Translations under genes and position numbers: made by a program | The notes under the pieces: generated by a model | The model's database searches: none | Seen by the model: the letters and a program-made list of their open reading frames with translations, nothing else | Told to the model about the DNA's origin: nothing | Shown: in pieces, positions 16,453-24,806 of the stretch | How positions within the stretch are numbered: position 1 is the stretch's first letter | Layout: each line of letters begins with the position of its first letter | NCBI GenBank assembly: GCA_965205595.1 | Contig: CBDBHI010000087.1 | Location: forward strand, 3,285 to 67,284 | Source of the DNA: CATQHP01 sp965205595 | GTDB lineage: Bacteria; Acidobacteriota; Terriglobia; Bryobacterales; UBA6623 | Direction: 5' to 3' | Length of the DNA stretch: 64,000 nucleotides

Positions 16453-18068
16453 TCTTTTCCAATCGAAAGATGAGCCTGCAGGAGGCAGGCGAAGGTAGCT
16501 GTGGGCAGGAGGGATTATAGCTCGGATTGGGGCTTGAGGTTGAAGCCCGTTGTGGGGCCCGTAGGGCGGGGTGAGGGGGATTGCATAAGGGGGAAGGGGC
16601 GGCAGCCCCAGTCCCCCTTTGCAGCCATCCCAGGCGAGACCCCACGGCCGTCTTCGGACGTGGGCCGGAGGAGCCGACAACGCCTCGGGTCGGGGCGTTG
16701 TCTAGCGCGTGCGCCAGCAGATCGCGAGGTCTTTGCAGACGCGTTGCAGTTCGTTGCGCTGAGCGTCGAGTTGCTCGGCAAACTCGGTGTCGGAACAAGT
16801 GTCCGCTCGCGCTTGGAGCTTCTTGAGCGAGCGATCCGCGCGCAGGCCGCGCTGCTCGGCGGGCAGGCTGAGCAGCTTTTCCCACGGCGTGCTCCACTCG
16901 GCGTACACCTTGCGCAACTTGCCGCGGCGGTCTCGGCGCTCGCTGGCGAAAGCGCATGGGCGATGAAAATTCAAGTACGGGTTGAGCCACTGGCGGTAGA
17001 AGGTGTCGATCGCCTGCGTCGCTTCCGAGGGCAAAAACTGGTAGCCCATCCACTTGCGCACCACCGCGCCGTTCTTGGTTTCGACCAAGGCATTGTCGTT
17101 CGAACGGCGCGCGCGAGACTTCGTAAATTCAATTCGCAACTTCTCGAGCAGTTTAGCGGTTTGATGGTTGACGAATTCGCTGCCATTGTCGGAGTGAAAG
17201 CCGCGAACGATAAATGGAGCTCCGGCGCCAATTGTTCCAAAAGGCCTTCCAGCAAGGGAATGAGGTGGTTTTCGTTGATGCGTTGGACGCAGCCGACGGC
17301 CTGCCACTGCGTCACTTCGTCGACCACATTGATGCTGTAGGCGCCTTTTTCGCCTTCCTGTTCGGGCGAGTGCACGGTGTCGATGCGCAGGTAGCCCGGA
17401 CGTCCTCGCGGCTCGGGTTGGCGGCGTTCGCCGATCGCCACGGGCGTGGGACGGGTCTTGTCGAGATGCAAACTGTGACGTTGGTAGACGGCTCTTTTTC
17501 GCAAGTTGTACAGCTGGCCCACGGACAATTCGGCCAGGCGTCGAAACTCTTTGCGGCCGTAGATCTGGAACTCGCGTTGGAGAATGCGGCGGGTGGCCGG
17601 CCCCGAGAGGCGCTGATGAACTCGATCGACGTGCGCCAGTAAGACGCTGTCGGCGCGTGTGTACTTGCTGGGAAAACGGCGCCGCCGATAGGCCCTCGGA
17701 CGGACGCAACGCGTGTGCAAGAACTGTCCGATCAGGCGGGTGAGTTGCGCGCGGCTTAAGCCCGTGAGCTTAGCGAGATAACGCCGCAGGAGACCCTTGA
17801 CGGAGCGCTTCTGGTCGGCATAGTGATGCCGCTTCAAGACGCTTTCGACGAGCGCATATTTGTCGCTTCGATTGCCGCCCTCGAAGGCGACGGATTGGCA
17901 CCCGTCGAGAAAACACTCGATCTGCTCCAGACTCAGCGATTCGGCTTGCTGCACGGCGACTCCCATCGCCCGCAGCTGCTCTGTTCCTGACCACCCAACG
18001 GATCCCCGTCAGGCTCATCTTGTATTGGAATCGCCCTCCCCTTCAGGCTCATCTTGTATTGGACAAGA
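16453..18068 (-). mobile_element. rve-type insertion sequence, copy B (1616 bp)
   Basis: The ends are TCTTTTCCAATCGAAAGATG (left) and, in reverse complement, TCTTGTCCAATACAAGATG (right). The copy is 11 bases longer than copies C and D (1605 bp) because of an insertion near 17217-17228. The transposase-start end has the doubled 20-base terminal unit. Beyond the gene there is a CG-rich inverted stretch (CAACGCC/GGCGTTG-type). No target duplication is apparent. It lies 12 bases beyond the end of the group II intron. Confidence 0.9.
16702..17966 (-). pseudogene. rve-type transposase, copy B (frameshifted)
   Basis: Nearly identical to the intact copy C protein, but 11 extra bases (GCTCCGGCGCC-type, around 17217-17228) shift the frame within LLEQ/FPFIVRGFHSD, just before the second catalytic Asp. 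The N-terminal frame therefore ends in unrelated sequence. The C-terminal half (SDNGSEFVN Asp, NDNALVETKNGAVV Glu) is intact in the other frame. This copy cannot make a full transposase without frameshifting. Confidence 0.85.
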
Positions 18069-18173
18069 CGGGCCGCGCACTGGCGGCCCTCGGCCTGGTA
18101 AACTCAACTCGATGCGTCCGGCTGGGCCGCGAGTCCAACAGCGCTCGAATTCGATGATTACGAAGGAGTACTC

Positions 18174-18692
18174 ATGAGTCAATTCTCACGAAGAGAAGTC
18201 CTGCTGACTGGTGCCGCGATGGCAGCCGCCGGCACAGCGTCGGCCGCGGCTCTCGCCGTTGGCGACGCAGCCCCCGATTTCACGCTTCCGGGCACCGATG
18301 GCAAAGACGCCATGCTGTCCTCTTATAAGGGAAAGAGCAACGTCGTCTTGGCGTTCTTTCCCAAAGCTTTCACAGGTGGTTGAACGCGCGAAATGACGGG
18401 ATACCAGGCTGGTATCTCAAAATTCACCGACAGCGACTCGGTCGTTTTCGGAATTAGCACCGACCCGCTGCAGCGCAACAAAGATTTCGCCGAATCGCTA
18501 AAACTTGAGTTCGCGCTCTTGAGCGACGAAGACGGCGCCGTCTCGAAGAAGTTCGGCATCTACAATGCCGAGCGGAACATGTCGGGTCGCACCACGTTTG
18601 TGGTCGACAAGAACGGCAAGATCGCACACGTCGAAGCAGGCGGAGACGCGATCGACCCGATGGGTGCCGCCAGCGCTTGTAGCAAGCTCTAG
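18174..18692 (+). CDS. Tat-exported peroxiredoxin with selenocysteine at the active site
   Basis: AhpC/TSA-type peroxiredoxin, 172 residues if the in-frame TGA at 18381-18383 is read as selenocysteine (residue 70). An AAGGAG ribosome site lies five bases before the ATG. The leader has a twin-arginine motif (SRREVLLTGAAMAAAG), so export of the folded protein is expected. Core motifs follow: GDAAPDFTLPGTDGK, VVLAFFPKAFTGG, then TGA, then TREMTGYQAGI. The TGA stands exactly where the peroxidatic Cys of the FFPKAFTGGCT motif belongs. The same frame stays open with strong homology to the end (VVFGISTDPLQRNKDFAESL, FGIYNAERNMSGRTTFVVDK, HVEAGGDAIDP). A SECIS-like hairpin follows the TGA. It would reduce peroxides in the periplasm. 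The alternative, a nonsense mutation at that one codon, is possible but much less likely. Confidence 0.88.
18381..18416 (+). promoter_or_regulatory. Selenocysteine UGA and SECIS-like hairpin
   Basis: TGA at 18381-18383 is followed by a hairpin GATACC (18400-18405) / GGTATC (18411-18416), with the five-base loop AGGCT starting 22 bases after the TGA. The loop has G at its second and third positions. Bacterial SECIS elements known from fdhF-type genes are short stem-loops directly 3' of the UGA, with a guanine at the top of the loop. This one fits in spacing and shape and lies inside the reading frame. Confidence 0.75.
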
Positions 18693-18705
18693 TTCCGTGG
18701 GACAC

Positions 18706-18733
18706 GCCCCTGCACGTAACCACGTGCAGGGGC
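18706..18733 (+). terminator. Strong hairpin after the peroxiredoxin gene
   Basis: GCCCCTGCACGT and ACGTGCAGGGGC form a perfect 12-bp stem with loop AACC, starting 13 bases after the stop. There is no T-tract after it, so it may act as a bidirectional or transcript-stabilising hairpin rather than a classical Rho-independent terminator. Confidence 0.6.
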
Positions 18734-18835
18734 ACAGTCTACCCGGGGTCGATGCCGGCCCTAGATTTCATTGCCCGCCGGTGACGACGAATCACCAAGC
18801 TGAAGCAGTCCAGCCCCGACCGTTATCATGAAAAC

Positions 18836-19012
18836 GTGCCGGGATCGCGTTCTTCGCTCGACGACGTAATCGACGCCTTCAAAAAGGACGTCGACCGGAC
18901 CCTGCTTCGCGAGCAACTTCAAAAGACTCCCGACGAACGACTGCGCGAGTTAGCCGAACTCGAGCGATTCGCAACAGAGCTTCAAAGGGGCGCCAAGCGG
19001 GCGGCTCGTTGA
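18836..19012 (+). CDS. Small antitoxin-like protein partner of a nucleotidyltransferase
   Basis: A 58-aa product starting at GTG 18836. It is charged and helical (SSLDDVIDAFKKDVDRTLLR, TPDERLRELAELERFATELQ). Small proteins of this kind (containing a TPEERLRxLxEL pattern) are commonly encoded directly before AbiEii-type nucleotidyltransferase toxins in Acidobacteria. Here a broken nucleotidyltransferase follows at once, overlapping the stop. The role is inferred from that context only. Confidence 0.55.
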   Translation: MPGSRSSLDDVIDAFKKDVDRTLLREQLQKTPDERLRELAELERFATELQRGAKRAAR

Positions 19013-19135
19013 CCGATTTCGAGGCTCATTCTCAAGGCGCTTGACCAGAATGGAGCTCGATTCATCCCGGTGCGTGGCTTGGCCGCCCGTGCACACGGTG
19101 TGGCGCGCTCTACGCAAGACGTTGACATCGTCTAG
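19010..19135 (+). pseudogene. Nucleotidyltransferase (AbiEii-type) 5' fragment
   Basis: After the small gene the sequence encodes the beginning of a nucleotidyltransferase: LILKALDQNGARFIPVRGLA, then ARAHGVARSTQDVDIV. This matches the usual GG-AxxxHGxxRxTxDxDI opening. The opening codons (LTDFEA) are in another frame from the rest, indicating a one- or two-base indel near 19025. A TAG ends the frame right after DVDIV. The remaining 150-200 residues are absent. It is the dead toxin half of a former pair. Confidence 0.6.
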
Positions 19136-19179
19136 AGTCGCACCGATGAGAATGCCCCGCCGCCGGCGCCGCGTTTCTG

Positions 19180-19872
19180 TCATAGCGTCGCTGCGACGCT
19201 CGCTTGAGCTCGCTTCGGTCCCGGCCTGCTGGGGACGAGGCGTCGCCTGAAACGCTGCTCCAGTGACGACACGAAGGCATGGTCTCCGTATGGAATGCCG
19301 CTTCGGATCGCGTGGCGTAGACGCCGGGAGGCACGAGGAGTGGGGTCGGCGGCGTCGAGGCGTTCCTTCCAATCGTGTTCGTGGTCGAGGTCGGCCCAGG
19401 TCCACATGTCAACGACTTCCCTTGGATCGATGTGGCTGATATGCGCCGCCGCACTGGACCAGCGGTAGTGAACGGCATGATCGACAATGCGGGCGCGAAC
19501 CGGATTCGTGTCGACATAAACGAGAGCGTCAAGTAGGCGGGTCGGGCCGAGAGGACACGAGTAGAAGCGGTTCTGCCAGAGGTGACCGCTGCGACGTGCG
19601 GTGAAGTTGAAGCGCTGGGCATAAATCATATGCGTTTGCCCCAGCGCCCGGGCCATGGAACTCTCGTGCTCCGGCGTGGCGACGAGGTGCACATGATTGG
19701 TCATGAAGCAGTATCCCAGTACGCGCAGGTTGTGCTGTTTACACTTGGCTTTGAGAGTTTTGAGATAGAAGTGTCGATCGGCGTCGGACCGAAAAACCGC
19801 CTGACGATTGTTGCCTCGTTGTGTGATGTGGTGGGGCGTTCCGACGACAACGAGACGCTTTTTGCGGGGCAT
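19180..19872 (-). CDS. REP-associated tyrosine transposase (RAYT, Y1_Tnp)
   Basis: A 230-aa single-stranded-DNA transposase of the IS200/Y1 superfamily. It has the N-terminal motif TPHHITQRGNNRQAVF, the HUH metal site MTNHVHLVATP and a downstream tyrosine in ALGQTHMIYAQRFN, followed by HLWQNRFYSCPL and VDTNPVRARIV. RAYTs act on short palindromic REP repeats that flank them. The sequence before the gene (19,880-20,000) is rich in C/T tracts, but no clear REP pair was recognised. The frame is complete. Confidence 0.9.
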   Translation of the reverse strand: MPRKKRLVVVGTPHHITQRGNNRQAVFRSDADRHFYLKTLKAKCKQHNLRVLGYCFMTNHVHLVATPEHESSMARALGQTHMIYAQRFNFTARRSGHLWQNRFYSCPLGPTRLLDALVYVDTNPVRARIVDHAVHYRWSSAAAHISHIDPREVVDMWTWADLDHEHDWKERLDAADPTPRASRRLRHAIRSGIPYGDHAFVSSLEQRFRRRLVPSRPGPKRAQASVAATL

Positions 19873-20196
19873 AACGTTGTGAGTGTACTGCTACATTCGA
19901 ATCGCCGTAAACCGATGTTATATAAAGGTTTGCGAAGTTTTACCCCTGTTCCCGATCCCCCCGATCCCCTGTCCCTGATCTCCTTGTCCTCCCCCGCTGG
20001 ACAGCACGACCACGTTAGAAATCAGTTTTTGATTTTCCTAGAGATTGAACAAGAGCGGGCCGCGAGCCCGAAGTTCTCAGAAACGCTCCCAGACATTTGT
20101 TCGTGTGCTAAAGTATTGAAAGATAGAAGGTTGGAGCGCTGACTGACGTGTTAAGGGCAACACGCCGACGAGATACAGCAAGGAGATTCTTCAATT
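19873..20196. other. Intergenic region upstream of RAYT and SUMF1 remnant
   Basis: About 320 bases. A pyrimidine-rich tract with CCCGATCC repeats lies at 19,950-19,995 and may belong to the RAYT-associated repeat. An AAGGAG ribosome site lies about a dozen bases before the SUMF1 start at 20197. No ORF of interest was seen. Confidence 0.5.
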
Positions 20197-20725
20197 ATGG
20201 ATATGACTTCAACGCCGCCGAGGTCGGGAATTGATCGGCCGACAACGGCTACGAGTTCCTGTGGCGAAGAAATCTTGATCCCGGCCGGACGGTTCCTGAT
20301 GGGTAGCGACGAGGGCGGGGAGTTTGAGAGTCCCGTACACGAGCTCTACCTGGATGCATACTGGATGGACAGGACCCCTGTGACCAACGGTCAATTCCAG
20401 ACTTTCGTTCGAGAAACGGGTTACCAAACCGACGCCGAGCGGTCTGGCGGAGCTTGGGGCTATCGCAACGGCGGGGTTTTCCCATATCGCTGGCTTGTGC
20501 TGGCGGAGTTGCGCTCTTGAAGGCCGTGAGGACCACCCAGTTGTCCTCGTGAGTTGGGAAGACGCGAATACTTACGCGCGCTGGGCTGGGAAGCGCCTGC
20601 CCACGGAAGCTGAATGGGAAAGAGCCGCCCGTGGCGATCTCATTGGGAAGCCGTATCCCTGGGGCAGCGCCTCGCCTAACGGCAACCAATGCAACTTCGC
20701 GAGGAAACCCTCCGAGGTTCCACCG
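20197..20725 (+). pseudogene. SUMF1/FGE-type protein, frameshifted and cut by IS copy C
   Basis: The N-terminal half is a formylglycine-generating-enzyme-like (FGE-sulfatase) domain: EEILIPAGRFLMGSDEGGEF, YLDAYWMDRTPVTNGQF, SGGAWGYRNGGVFPY. A single-base frameshift near 20480-20495 is needed to continue as EGREDHPVVLVSWEDANTYA, then RLPTEAEWERAARGD and YPWGSASPNGNQCNFA. The IS copy C end at 20726 removes the C-terminal quarter, including the usual GGSW...R...P catalytic-region motifs. Proteins of this domain either activate sulfatases or bind ligands in signalling proteins; this copy is dead. Confidence 0.85.
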
Positions 20726-22330
20726 TCTTGTCCAATACAAGATGAGCCTGAAGGGGAGGGCGATTCCAATACAAGATGAGCCTGACGGGGATCCGTTGGG
20801 TGGTCAGGAACAGAGCAGCTGCGGGCGATGGGAGTCGCCGTGCAGCAAGCCGAATCGCTGAGTCTGGAGCAGATCGAGTGTTTTCTCGACGGGTGCCAAT
20901 CCGTCGCCTTCGAGGGCGGCAATCGAAGCGACAAATATGCGCTCGTCGAAAGCGTCTTGAAGCGGCATCACTATGCCGACCAGAAGCGCTCCGTCAAGGG
21001 TCTCCTGCGGCGTTATCTCGCTAAGCTCACGGGCTTAAGCCGCGCGCAACTCACCCGCCTGATCGGACAGTTCTTGCACACGCGTTGCGTCCGTCCGAGG
21101 GCCTATCGGCGGCGCCGTTTTCCCAGCAAGTACACACGCGCCGACAGCGTCTTACTGGCGCACGTCGATCGAGTTCATCAGCGCCTCTCGGGGCCGGCCA
21201 CCCGCCGCATTCTCCAACGCGAGTTCCAGATCTACGGCCGCAAAGAGTTTCGACGCCTGGCCGAATTGTCCGTGGGCCAGCTGTACAACTTGCGAAAAAG
21301 AGCCGTCTACCAACGTCACAGTTTGCATCTCGACAAGACCCGTCCCACGCCCGTTGCGATCGGCGAACGCCGCCAACCCGAGCCGCGAGGACGTCCGGGC
21401 TACCTGCGCATCGACACCGTGCACTCGCCCGAACAGGAAGGCGAAAAAGGCGCCTACAGCATCAATGTGGTCGACGAAGTGACGCAGTGGCAGGCCGTCG
21501 GCTGCGTCCAACGCATCAACGAAAATCACCTCATTCCCTTGCTGGAAGGGCTTTTGGAACAATTTCCATTTATCGTTCGCGGCTTTCACTCCGACAATGG
21601 CAGCGAATTCGTCAACCATCAAACCGCTAAACTGCTCGAGAAGTTGCGAATTGAATTTACGAAGTCTCGCGCGCGCCGTTCGAACGACAATGCCTTGGTC
21701 GAAACCAAGAACGGCGCGGTGGTGCGCAAGTGGATGGGCTACCAGTTTTTGCCCTCGGAAGCGACGCAGGCGATCGACACCTTCTACCGCCAGTGGCTCA
21801 ACCCGTACTTGAATTTTCATCGCCCATGCGCTTTCGCCAGCGAGCGCCGAGACCGCCGCGGCAAGTTGCGCAAGGTGTACGCCGAGTGGAGCACGCCGTG
21901 GGAAAAGCTGCTCAGCCTGCCCGCCGAGCAGCGCGGCCTGCGCGCGGATCGCTCGCTCAAGAAGCTCCAAGCGCGAGCGGACACTTGTTCCGACACCGAG
22001 TTTGCCGAGCAACTCGACGCTCAGCGCAACGAACTGCAACGCGTCTGCAAAGACCTCGCGATCTGCTGGCGCACGCGCTAGACAACGCCCCGACCCGAGG
22101 CGTTGTCGGCTCCTCCGGCCCACGTCCGAAGACGGCCGTGGGGTCTCGCCTGGGATGGCTGCAAAGGGGGACTGGGGCTGCCGCCCCTTCCCCCTTATGC
22201 AATCCCCCTCACCCCGCCCTACGGGCCCCACAACGGGCTTCAACCTCAAGCCCCAATCCGAGCTATAATCCCTCCTGCCCACAGCTACCTTCGCCTGCCT
22301 CCTTCAGGCTCATCTTTCGATTGGAAAAGA
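20726..22330 (+). mobile_element. rve-type insertion sequence, copy C (1605 bp)
   Basis: Full element in plus orientation. The left end TCTTGTCCAATACAAGATG has a second 20-base unit (TCCAATACAAGATGAGCCTG) 34 bases further in (20731 and 20765). The right end is TCTTTTCCAATCGAAAGATG in reverse complement. The left flank is the broken SUMF1 gene, while the right flank is an unrelated lipoprotein gene. No direct repeat is visible. It encodes an intact transposase and has a long C-rich 3' non-coding end (22082-22330). Confidence 0.92.
20828..22081 (+). CDS. rve-type transposase, copy C (intact)
   Basis: A 417-aa DDE transposase and the reference copy of the four. The first 180 residues are a DNA-binding region (QKRSVKGLLRRYLAKLTGLS). 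The integrase core follows, with the first Asp in GYLRIDTVHSPEQEG, the second in FHSDNGSEFVNHQ and the Glu in NDNALVETKNGAVVRKWMGY. The basic C-terminus ends IDRTLKKL-like (RADRSLKKLQARADTCSDTE). Length is within the usual range for rve-type IS transposases. The product is likely able to mobilise all four copies because their ends are shared. Confidence 0.92.
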   Translation: MGVAVQQAESLSLEQIECFLDGCQSVAFEGGNRSDKYALVESVLKRHHYADQKRSVKGLLRRYLAKLTGLSRAQLTRLIGQFLHTRCVRPRAYRRRRFPSKYTRADSVLLAHVDRVHQRLSGPATRRILQREFQIYGRKEFRRLAELSVGQLYNLRKRAVYQRHSLHLDKTRPTPVAIGERRQPEPRGRPGYLRIDTVHSPEQEGEKGAYSINVVDEVTQWQAVGCVQRINENHLIPLLEGLLEQFPFIVRGFHSDNGSEFVNHQTAKLLEKLRIEFTKSRARRSNDNALVETKNGAVVRKWMGYQFLPSEATQAIDTFYRQWLNPYLNFHRPCAFASERRDRRGKLRKVYAEWSTPWEKLLSLPAEQRGLRADRSLKKLQARADTCSDTEFAEQLDAQRNELQRVCKDLAICWRTR

Positions 22331-22343
22331 GGGGAGGAATATA

Positions 22344-23128
22344 TTGGTTTGTCGATTGCGCGTTGTAAAATGGCTGGCCGCGATGCTCGTTGTCTGCGGC
22401 TTTCTTCTCGCTGGCTGTGGTCCCTCTGGTAGCCCCCCTGAACCAGGCGGGCTCCCGGCGCTCACTGTCGGTATTCAAGTGTCGCCGGCCATGGTCCTGG
22501 TCATGGTGGCAGAGGACGAGGGCTTCTTTGACAAGGCCGGGGTCGATGTCGAGATCAAGGAGTTCACAGCCGGCAAGTTCGCTCTGCAGGCGTTCTTGGG
22601 TGGATCCCTAGACATCGCGGTGTCAGGCGAGGTACCGGTGACCCTGTCCACGCTTCAAGGCAATAAGTTCAGGGTCCTTGCTCAGGTGGTGGAGCGCACC
22701 ATCAACGAGTGCCGTGTGGTGGTCCCTAAGGAGCCGGGTCTCGACACGGCAGAGAAGTACTTTGGGGCGAAGAAACGGAAACTCGCTACATCGTTCGGCG
22801 GGGGCCCTGAGTTCTTCACTTACAGCTTCTTCCAGAAGCATGGTATTGGCGATGACCAGGTGGAGTTGATCAGTCAAAAGCCCGAAGACATGCCGGCGGC
22901 GCTGCTTAGTGGCTCGGTAGATGGGATATCCATTTTCGATCCCTTCGCCCGTGTAGCGGAGCGTGAGATGGGGGAAGAGGGCACGACCTTCGCCGACGCA
23001 GACATCTACTCGGAATTGTATGTCGCTGATGTGATGCAGCAGACGATCGATGAAAAACCCGACCAGCTTCGAGCGTTCCTCAAAGGCCTCTACGACGCAC
23101 AGTTCTTCATCCGTGACAACCCCGACCC
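22344..23128 (+). pseudogene. ABC transporter substrate-binding lipoprotein (NMT1/SsuA-like), 3' end lost
   Basis: The start is TTG 22344, with GGGAGG eight bases upstream that directly abuts the IS copy C end. The leader has a lipobox (LVVCGFLLAGCGPSG), so the protein would be an exported lipoprotein. The body matches NMT1/THI5-like periplasmic proteins of nitrate/sulfonate/taurine uptake systems: LTVGIQVSPAMVLVMVAEDE, GVDVEIKEFTAGKFALQAFL, SLDIAVSGEVPVTL, LLSGSVDGISIFDPFARVAE. IS copy D cuts it at RDNPDP after about 260 residues, losing perhaps 50-70. No permease or ATPase partner is present, since both neighbours are IS copies. The ligand is unknown. Confidence 0.8.
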
Positions 23129-24733
23129 TCTTTTCCAATTGAAGGATGAGCCTGAAGGAGAGAGGCGAAGCAGCTGCGGGTTGAGGGGGATAAAGCGTGA
23201 GTTGAGGTCGGCGGCTACAGCTATTTGTGGCTTCGTAGGGCGGGGTGAGGGGGATTGCATAAGGGGGAAGGGGCGGCACCCCAATCCCCCTTTGCAGCCA
23301 TCCCAGGCGAGACCCCACGGCCGTCTTCGGACGTGGGCCGGAGGAGCCGACAACGCCTCGGGTCGGGGCGTTGTCTAGCGCGTGCGCCAGCAGATCGCGA
23401 GGTCTTTGCAGACGCGTTGCAGTTCGTTGCGCTGAGCGTCGAGTTGCTCGGCAAACTCGGTGTCGGAACAAGTGTCCGCTCGCGCTTGGAGCTTCTTGAG
23501 CGAGCGATCCGCGCGCAGGCCGCGCTGCTCGGCGGGCAGGCTGAGCAGCTTTTCCCACGGCGTGCTCCACTCGGCGTACACCTTGCGCAACTTGCCGCGG
23601 CGGTCTCGGCGCTCGCTGGCGAAAGCGCATGGGCGATGAAAATTCAAGTACGGGTTGAGCCACTGGCGGTAGAAGGTGTCGATCGCCTGCGTCGCTTCCG
23701 AGGGCAAAAACTGGTAGCCCATCCACTTGCGCACCACCGCGCCGTTCTTGGTTTCGACCAAGGCATTGTCGTTCGAACGGCGCGCGCGAGACTTCGTAAA
23801 TTCAATTCGCAACTTCTCGAGCAGTTTAGCGGTTTGATGGTTGACGAATTCGCTGCCATTGTCGGAGTGAAAGCCGCGAACGATAAATGGAAATTGTTCC
23901 AAAAGCCCTTCCAGCAAGGGAATGAGGTGGTTTTCGTTGATGCGTTGGACGCAGCCGACGGCCTGCCACTGCGTCACTTCGTCGACCACATTGATGCTGT
24001 AGGCGCCTTTTTCGCCTTCCTGTTCGGGCGAGTGCACGGTGTCGATGCGCAGGTAGCCCGGACGTCCTCGCGGCTCGGGTTGGCGGCGTTCGCCGATCGC
24101 CACGGGTGTCGGTCGAGTCTTGTCGAGATGCAAACTGTGTCGCCGGTAGACGGCGCGTTTGCGCAAGTTGTAGAGGTGTCCCACCGACAGTTCGGCAAGG
24201 CGTTCGAACTCCTTGCGGTTGTAGATTTGGAACTCGCGCTGGAGAATGCGACGCGTCGCCGGCCCGGAGAGACGTTGCTGTACTTGGTCGACATGCGCCA
24301 GGAGAACGATGTCGGCGCGGCTGTACTTGGTGGGGAAGCGGCGCCTTCGATAGGCTGTCGGCCGAACGCACTTTTCGCGCAAAAACTGCCCGATGAGGCG
24401 AGTCAATTGGGCGCGGCTTAAGCCGGTTAGCTTGCTCAGGAAGCGTCTCAACAATCCTTTAACCGAGCGCTTCTGGTCGGCATAATGATGCCTCTTCAGG
24501 ACGCCTTCGACGAGCGCGTATTTATCCGCTCGACTTCCGGCCTGGAACTCGACGGACCCACACCCGTCGAGAAAACTCTCGATCTCATCGAGACTCACTG
24601 ATTCGGCTTGCTGCACGGCGACTCCCATCGCCCGCAGTTTGCCTGTTCCTAATCGACCTTGCCCAAATTACCTCCAGGCTCATCTTGTGTTGGAATCACC
24701 CCTCCCTTCAGGCTCATCTTGTATTGGACAAGA
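23129..24733 (-). mobile_element. rve-type insertion sequence, copy D (mosaic)
   Basis: The same length as copy C (1605 bp), in opposite orientation. Both ends have clearly diverged from the other copies (for example TCTTTTCCAATTGAAGGATG), while the central block from about 23235 to about 24103 is essentially identical to copies B and C. The doubled terminal unit is present, with one change (TCTTGTGTTGGA). No target duplication is visible. Copies C and D flank the truncated lipoprotein gene in inverted orientation. Confidence 0.9.
23375..24628 (-). CDS. rve-type transposase, copy D
   Basis: A 417-aa intact transposase. The C-terminal 240 residues are identical to copy C (RIDTVHSPEQEG, FHSDNGSEFVN, NDNALVETKNGAVV, so D-D-E is preserved). 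The first 175 residues differ at many positions, for example SLDEIESFLDGCGSVEFQAG in place of SLEQIECFLDGCQSVAFEGG. The switch from diverged to identical is abrupt at the GERRQPEP region, indicating gene conversion. Confidence 0.9.
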   Translation of the reverse strand: MGVAVQQAESVSLDEIESFLDGCGSVEFQAGSRADKYALVEGVLKRHHYADQKRSVKGLLRRFLSKLTGLSRAQLTRLIGQFLREKCVRPTAYRRRRFPTKYSRADIVLLAHVDQVQQRLSGPATRRILQREFQIYNRKEFERLAELSVGHLYNLRKRAVYRRHSLHLDKTRPTPVAIGERRQPEPRGRPGYLRIDTVHSPEQEGEKGAYSINVVDEVTQWQAVGCVQRINENHLIPLLEGLLEQFPFIVRGFHSDNGSEFVNHQTAKLLEKLRIEFTKSRARRSNDNALVETKNGAVVRKWMGYQFLPSEATQAIDTFYRQWLNPYLNFHRPCAFASERRDRRGKLRKVYAEWSTPWEKLLSLPAEQRGLRADRSLKKLQARADTCSDTEFAEQLDAQRNELQRVCKDLAICWRTR

Positions 24734-24806
24734 CGCGCCGGTGACCTGCCCCCCAGGTTGGGAGAAGCTAGAAGCACGTTGAATGCGGTGCGCCGCCCCG
24801 CTTGGG

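Noticed and set aside
21152..22282. 376-aa frame opposite the rve transposase gene
   Set aside because: It is antisense to a transposase with intact catalytic residues and repeats in every copy only because the IS repeats.
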